From the NCBI GenBank assembly GCA_023388495.1, contig JAEWGC010000035.1, positions 1 to 64,000 of the forward strand: 64,000 nt of DNA. The letters run 5' to 3'. Below, piece after piece: positions 60,301 to 64,000 of the stretch. Source of the DNA: Bacillota bacterium. GTDB taxonomy: Bacteria > Bacillota > Clostridia > Tissierellales > Tissierellaceae. The notes beneath the pieces were generated by a model that searched no databases, was not told the DNA's origin, and worked only from the letters and a program-made list of their open reading frames with translations. A program made the translations under genes and the position numbers. Every line of letters begins with the position of its first letter. The stretch's first letter is position 1.

Positions 60301-60998
60301 TAAGATTTATAAATAGTTTAAAATCACCAGATATAAATGCAAGGGAATATCTTTTTAATGATTTACCTAAGATATTTGGTTATGAAGATTTTAGCATAAA
60401 TATTATCGATAATTTAAGAATCGCAAAAAACACATTTGATAATGCTAAGAATGAACTCATAAATCAATTAATATTTGATACTAAGTTAATTTTTTCTAGT
60501 TCAGGTAATAGGAATGCTACGTTATCAAGTGTAATTAAAGATTACATCGAAAGCCTAAAACCACAAACCTTAATCCATTTATACCCTAATGGTGAAGACA
60601 AAGTTTTATCATTAATGAAGACAATAAGTAATGATGATAAAATGTTTATTGAAAGGCTTGGGAAGTCAGTTACTGAATTACGTATTGATGATTGGACAAG
60701 AGAAACAATTACAACATTCATTATTGAATTAGAAAATTTTAACAGGTCAATAAAGGAATTTGATAGAAATATAACTACTACAAATATAAATATGGGTAGA
60801 AATTCAGGAGGGTACAAGATTTGTTTTTCAGATGAAAATGGCAATGATATTGTAAAGACTTTTAACAAGATAGAGTGTAGCAGTAGAGGTAAGCTTCTCT
60901 ATAATGAGATAGCTGTTGCAATGGAAGAAATGGGACAATCAATTTCAGAAAGTGAAAAAAGACAAATCTTAATGTTATTTATTGAAAGAATGTGTTAA
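57360..60998 (+). CDS. sspC: Large P-loop ATPase, SspC-like
   Basis: This 1212-aa ATPase has a Walker A GAYGRGKSH near residue 62 and a Walker B GIYIIYDEFSKYLE near 237, then long helical and mixed regions without recognised motifs. Its layout resembles SspC of phosphorothioation loci and BrxC/PglY of BREX, which share this type of ATPase. The DUF4007 and cysteine-desulfurase neighbours favour SspC. It probably powers loading of the modification complex on DNA. Start follows CGGAGAGATAAT, 25 nt after sspB. Confidence 0.78.
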   Translation: MFNNKIWVEKGFQTSINIAYDLHNENKIRNFIPTAASIEIIEDILLSTSLNATTRSRILIGAYGRGKSHIILMIMSLLHKKDRSLFDSLLNKIKEYNLQLYNYAVSYIESDRRLLPIIISGSSNSLTQSFLGSLQQSLKNENLLSLMPETNFKSAIETIKLWKNSYPETYRKFEKIIDVSVNEFIISLREFDMLAYERFNNVFPQLTSGSAFNPFANVDVVELYENIAVKLKDHGFDGIYIIYDEFSKYLESSIANTTISDIKLLQDLAEKCDRSGNNQMHLMLISHKDISNYIDKNLPKEKVDGWRGVSGRFKHINLHNDFSQMYEIISAVIKKDQEFWNSYIEDNKVSFHDLMDSFINNGLINENELEIASIVVKGCYPLHPISTFILPRLSEKVAQNERTLFTFLSSDGRHTLTTFLKSVKDKFPILTPDYIYDYFEPLFRKEVYTSDIYKIYSLTSNVLRKLKENSLGTKVIKTISLIYMVEQFEKLPPIRNIIVDIFNNIVNDISEINDVLEELIEKDCIVYLKRSNGYLKIKESSGIDIPTEINKIIEKNSSTISVKEILNEFSLDSYMYPTAYNDEMEITRYFDLKFIDSNEFSTVSDWEKKIEGLDSDGVIYAIIPQKSTDIENIKKTISSRDYGHRRILFVVPKIFTDIEKIAYEYCAVKLLKNAAGDDELLCDEYDIFIEDLEEVISGFIRSYTRPEIGKAEYFYCGEKMSFKRRAQISAKLSEICFKLYPHTPVINNEIINKNIITTAALNSRNKLVSGLLETHLDINLGLNGTGQDVSFMRSTLIRTGILLNEETMPHLTLLPTDDKMRSLLSVIQNFFIEASSNEGKNFKELYDILILPKYGYGIKKGVIPIYIAVVLNSFKKYIVIKTKNSEVNISTDLINSINENPENFIVYMEDWNEEKSQYITSLTELFSDYIIGREKEYNTFSYVVSAMSRWYMNLPKYAKALKSIYKGKDSSGDDKLNKSQLRFINSLKSPDINAREYLFNDLPKIFGYEDFSINIIDNLRIAKNTFDNAKNELINQLIFDTKLIFSSSGNRNATLSSVIKDYIESLKPQTLIHLYPNGEDKVLSLMKTISNDDKMFIERLGKSVTELRIDDWTRETITTFIIELENFNRSIKEFDRNITTTNINMGRNSGGYKICFSDENGNDIVKTFNKIECSSRGKLLYNEIAVAMEEMGQSISESEKRQILMLFIERMC

Positions 60999-61010
60999 GG
61001 AGGGGTTAGC

Positions 61011-62159
61011 TTGAATAGATGTGCCTATTTTAATAATGCGGCTACCACATTTCCTAAACCTGAGATAGTATATTCATTTATGGATAATTATTATAGGCAA
61101 TTGGGTACAAACAATGGAAGAGGAGGAATAAGTACAGGAAGTAAACTTATAAATGAAACTAGAAATCTTGTTGTAGAACTTCTTCATTGTCCAAATAAGA
61201 AGGTAGTATTTACACACTCAGCAACAGAGGCCATTAACATTATATTACGGGGTTTACAAATTACTGATAATTTTAATATTTATATATCACCTTTCGAACA
61301 TAATGCTGTTAGTAGAGTAATTAATTATCTTGGTACAGTTTATAAATTAAATATTAGAGAACTTACTGTAGATAAGAAGACTTTTAATTACGACTTAGAA
61401 AGAATTAAATATCAGTTTTCAGAGGAGAAGCCTAATATTGTTATTATAAGTCATGCAAGCAACGTATGTGGTGTAATAGCTCCTATAGAAGATATCTGTA
61501 CTATGTCCAAGCAATATAGGGCCATAAATATTGTTGATATGTGCCAAACTGCTGGACTTATTGATACAGATGTGAGTAGCCATATATATGATTTTAATAT
61601 ATTTGCAGGACATAAAACTATGTATGGTCCATTTGGTATAGCTGGGTTTATTTGTAATGATAATATTCAGTTAAAGCCACTTATATATGGTGGGACAGGA
61701 GTAGATTCAGCAAATGAAACAGTTCCAGAAACAATTCCTGAAAGGTTTGAAGTAGGAAGTCAAAATATCCTTTCTATTGCAGGATTAAATGCAGCTTTAA
61801 GGTGGATTAAAGATATAGGCGTAAAGAATATTGCTGCGAGGGAAAAAGAAAATCACAACCATTTGCTTTATTTATTGAGAAGATATGATAATATAAAGAT
61901 AATGGGTGAGGGCGTAGCTGATAAATGTATAGGGGTTGTCTCATGTACTTTTGATGGATATAGCAGTGATAATATAGGGTTAATATTAAGTGAGCAGGGG
62001 GTAGAGGTTAGAACAGGATTACATTGTTCTCCTATCGCTCATAAGTTTCTAAATACTTTTCCAGAAGGAACCGTAAGGTTTAGTGTTAGTTATTTTAACA
62101 CTGATAATGATTTTAATATTTTAGAGGAAGCATTAGATTATATAGAAGAAAATAGTTGA
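61011..62159 (+). CDS. sspA: Cysteine desulfurase, SspA-like
   Basis: This class V PLP enzyme (382 aa) takes sulfur from cysteine as a persulfide. FNNAATTFPKPEIVYSFMDNYY opens it (parts). The Schiff-base lysine is in FAGHKTMYGPFG (near 206) and the active-site Cys in RTGLHCSPIAHKFLNTFPEGTVRFS (near 339). The start is TTG 61011 after AAGGAGGGG. Its place in the operon makes it the sulfur donor for phosphorothioation, DndA/SspA-like. Its 3' end is 11 nt before the next gene. Confidence 0.88.
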   Translation: MNRCAYFNNAATTFPKPEIVYSFMDNYYRQLGTNNGRGGISTGSKLINETRNLVVELLHCPNKKVVFTHSATEAINIILRGLQITDNFNIYISPFEHNAVSRVINYLGTVYKLNIRELTVDKKTFNYDLERIKYQFSEEKPNIVIISHASNVCGVIAPIEDICTMSKQYRAINIVDMCQTAGLIDTDVSSHIYDFNIFAGHKTMYGPFGIAGFICNDNIQLKPLIYGGTGVDSANETVPETIPERFEVGSQNILSIAGLNAALRWIKDIGVKNIAAREKENHNHLLYLLRRYDNIKIMGEGVADKCIGVVSCTFDGYSSDNIGLILSEQGVEVRTGLHCSPIAHKFLNTFPEGTVRFSVSYFNTDNDFNILEEALDYIEENS

Positions 62160-62170
62160 GGAGGATTAAG

Positions 62171-62467
62171 GTGAGAGAAAACGAATTTGAAGATTTTCTA
62201 ATTGCTGATACTAATATTATTAGTAAGACAAAAGCTGTACGTTCTAGAATCAATAAGGCACGAATGATTGAACGACACTTTAGTGAATCACTTGACATAA
62301 TTGTAAGTGATGATAATACGATGTATAACACCCTTATAAGAATCAAAAATGAAATGAAGGATACAAATGGCAACTTGTCTAATGCTTTAAGAAAATACTA
62401 TCAGTTTGCTAATAATAAGATATTTCCAACATTAAACAGATATGAAGAAGAGGAGGAGATATCATGA
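62171..62467 (+). CDS. Small unknown protein between desulfurase and helicase
   Basis: This unrecognised 98-aa protein is charged and mostly helical (IADTNIISKTKAVRSRINKARMIE), ending in a run of Glu. No Cys, membrane or nuclease motif is seen. GTG 62171 is chosen because GAGGAGG lies at proper spacing; an in-frame TTG at 62156 lies before it. Its stop overlaps the helicase start (ATGA), so the two are tightly coupled, which suggests a partner of the helicase. Confidence 0.75.
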   Translation: MRENEFEDFLIADTNIISKTKAVRSRINKARMIERHFSESLDIIVSDDNTMYNTLIRIKNEMKDTNGNLSNALRKYYQFANNKIFPTLNRYEEEEEIS

Positions 62468-64000
62468 GTCTAAAAGATATTGAAATAAAAAATGAATACC
62501 GTTCTCTAATTGATAATGTAGCCAAGGACTTTTATATACCCCTTTTAAAAGAAGCTATATTATATAGGAGAGCAGTTGGTTTTTTCTCATCCTCTGCATT
62601 AGTTGAAATTTCGAATGGAATTATGGGACTTATTGAAAATGGTGGGAAAATCCAACTTATAGCCTCTCCATATTTATCAGATGATGATGTAGAAGCAATG
62701 CGTAAAGGCTATGAACTTAGAGAAAATATTATAGAAAATGCGTTATTAAGAGAATTAAAGGATGTTAACACTTCTTTTGAAAAGGACAGGCTAAGTTTCC
62801 TGGCGAATTTAATTGCAGATGGAATTCTAGATATAAAGATTGCGTTAACGGAAAGAGATGGTGAGTTAGGAATGTACCATGAAAAGATGGGGATTATTTC
62901 TGATTTACAGGATAATAAAATAGCATTTTCTGGTTCGATGAATGAGTCAGCGACAGCTATGATGGTTAATTATGAAGCCATAGATGTATTCTGTTCCTGG
63001 AAAGGCGATATTGAACGGGTTGCATCAAAGGAAAATGCGTTTGAATCTATATGGAACGATGTGGAACCAAATATAAAAACAATTTATTTTCCTAATGTAA
63101 ACGATGCAATTATAAGAAAATACAAAAGAGAAGGTTATAATTATGAAAGTAACAAAGAAAAATTAAATGTACCAGTAGTAAGAGAGAGTATATCAGGTTC
63201 GGTAGGAGCAGAAATCCCAGAGCATATAAAGCTACATGATTATCAAATAACTGCAATTGATAGATGGGAAGAACTTAATTACCGTGGAATATTCGACATG
63301 GCCACAGGAACTGGTAAGACATATACAGGTCTTGGAGCAATAGCTAGATTGTCTAACGAACTTTCTCATAAGTTAGCAGTTTTTATAGTCTGCCCATATC
63401 AACATCTAGTTGAGCAATGGGTTGAAGACATAGAAGCATTTGGTATGCATCCCATCATTGGATACAGTGCTTCATCTCAGAAGAACTGGAAAAAGCTATT
63501 AGAAGGTGCTATTCTCGATCAAAAGTTGGGAGTGCGTAATAAAGAGTTTTTTTGTTTTATAAGTACAAATGCCACCTTTGCATCTGATTATGTACAAAAC
63601 CAAATCAAACGTGTAAGGGGTAATGTGCTGCTTGTTGTAGATGAGGCTCATAATTTTGGTGCTACATATTTAAGTAAAACTTTAACTGACAAATTTAAAT
63701 ATAGGCTTGCTTTATCAGCTACAATTAATAGGCACAATGATGAAGATGGAACTCAAAAGTTATTCAATTACTTCGGAGATAAATGTATAGAGTACACTTT
63801 AGAGAGGGCAATTGATGAAAATAAGCTTACTAGATACAAATATTATCCAATAATTACATCACTTAATGAACTAGAACTTGAAAAATATACTCAGCTTTCA
63901 TATGAAATAGGAAAATGCATCATTAAAGGTAAAAATGGGCAATCAAAACTGAGTGAGCGTGGAAAAATTCTTGCACTTGCAAGAGCAAGATTAGTAGCTG
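62464..64000 (+). CDS. PLD-nuclease/DEAD-box helicase, 5' part
   Basis: This frame stays open to the right edge (512 codons visible). The N-terminal domain has YHEKMGIISD and FSGSMNES (near 138-165), a single phospholipase-D HxK motif as in PLD-type restriction helicases. The helicase core follows: HDYQITAIDRWEE (Q-like motif), MATGTGKTYTG (near 278), VVDEAHNFG (near 393) and LSATI. It is probably the DNA-cutting arm of the phosphorothioation locus, acting on unmodified DNA or when sensing modification. The end and any specificity domain lie beyond the window. Confidence 0.88.
   Translation, partial: MSLKDIEIKNEYRSLIDNVAKDFYIPLLKEAILYRRAVGFFSSSALVEISNGIMGLIENGGKIQLIASPYLSDDDVEAMRKGYELRENIIENALLRELKDVNTSFEKDRLSFLANLIADGILDIKIALTERDGELGMYHEKMGIISDLQDNKIAFSGSMNESATAMMVNYEAIDVFCSWKGDIERVASKENAFESIWNDVEPNIKTIYFPNVNDAIIRKYKREGYNYESNKEKLNVPVVRESISGSVGAEIPEHIKLHDYQITAIDRWEELNYRGIFDMATGTGKTYTGLGAIARLSNELSHKLAVFIVCPYQHLVEQWVEDIEAFGMHPIIGYSASSQKNWKKLLEGAILDQKLGVRNKEFFCFISTNATFASDYVQNQIKRVRGNVLLVVDEAHNFGATYLSKTLTDKFKYRLALSATINRHNDEDGTQKLFNYFGDKCIEYTLERAIDENKLTRYKYYPIITSLNELELEKYTQLSYEIGKCIIKGKNGQSKLSERGKILALARARLVA

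Noticed and set aside
54685..60998. BREX type 4 locus
   Set aside because: A PAPS-reductase-like protein and a BrxC-like ATPase would fit, but DUF4007 and cysteine desulfurase genes fit Ssp better, and no PglZ or BrxL is in the window. The right flank could still change this.

Overview
The window is low-GC DNA with strong GGAGG ribosome-binding sites, frequent TTG and GTG starts, a dnaX-ybaB-recR core block, a Bacillus/Clostridium-type SRP RNA, a Spo0E-like domain and many genes typical of anaerobes (2-hydroxyacyl-CoA dehydratase-type protein with activase, TudS-like desulfidase, c-di-GMP enzymes, sigma-54 activators). It fits a spore-forming anaerobic Firmicute of the Clostridia/Tissierellia type. 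The genus cannot be fixed from the sequence alone.

Layout. 1-3.4 kb: tRNA-Ser and SRP RNA on the minus strand, divergent from dnaX-ybaB-recR. 3.6-8 kb: housekeeping and accessory genes (FMN-binding NimA-like protein, Nudix, MATE pump, SLH-NlpC/P60 wall hydrolase). 8.1-13.8 kb: a PrpR-type sigma-54 activator, six 10-bp iterons, a -24/-12 promoter, and a permease/threonine aldolase/glyoxylate aminotransferase operon. 14-18.5 kb: an XRE repressor with three GTTC-N-GAAC sites beside a diguanylate cyclase fused to a Spo0E-like domain, a DUF308/permuted-papain membrane protein, and a Cache-GGDEF protein. 18.6-31.1 kb: a second sigma-54 regulon (SDR, PAS-activator, then a ten-gene catabolic/ABC-transporter operon) with two near-consensus -24/-12 promoters. 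31.4-39.4 kb: PAS-GGDEF-EAL-PilZ protein, RluA-type synthase, secreted copper-amine-oxidase-like protein, orphan histidine kinase, NifU-like scaffold and CsaA. 39.5-46.6 kb: double-cubane-type protein with activase, an azlCD remnant, WrbA, AEC transporter, M20 amidohydrolase, rhodanese lipoprotein with an overlapping membrane protein. 46.8-54.2 kb: flavin reductase and a nonsense-mutated paralogue, ECF S component with TudS-like desulfidase, a GNAT pseudogene, small proteins, and a SWIM-SNF2 helicase.

54.4 kb to the end is a co-directional defence locus: XRE regulator, PAPS-reductase-type protein, DUF4007 protein, large P-loop ATPase, cysteine desulfurase, a small unknown protein, and a PLD-nuclease/DEAD helicase that runs off the window. 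Its gene content matches the SspA-D single-strand phosphorothioation machinery, in the order D-B-C-A, with a helicase-nuclease as candidate restriction arm. This is the most interesting system here. A 17-bp perfect inverted repeat and a decaying flavin-reductase copy sit at its left edge.

The genes form three functional themes: c-di-GMP signalling linked to sporulation (three GGDEF proteins, one carrying a Spo0E-like domain, plus an orphan kinase); two sigma-54-controlled catabolic operons for unidentified substrates; and sulfur chemistry (rhodanese, desulfidase, Fe-S scaffold, phosphorothioation).
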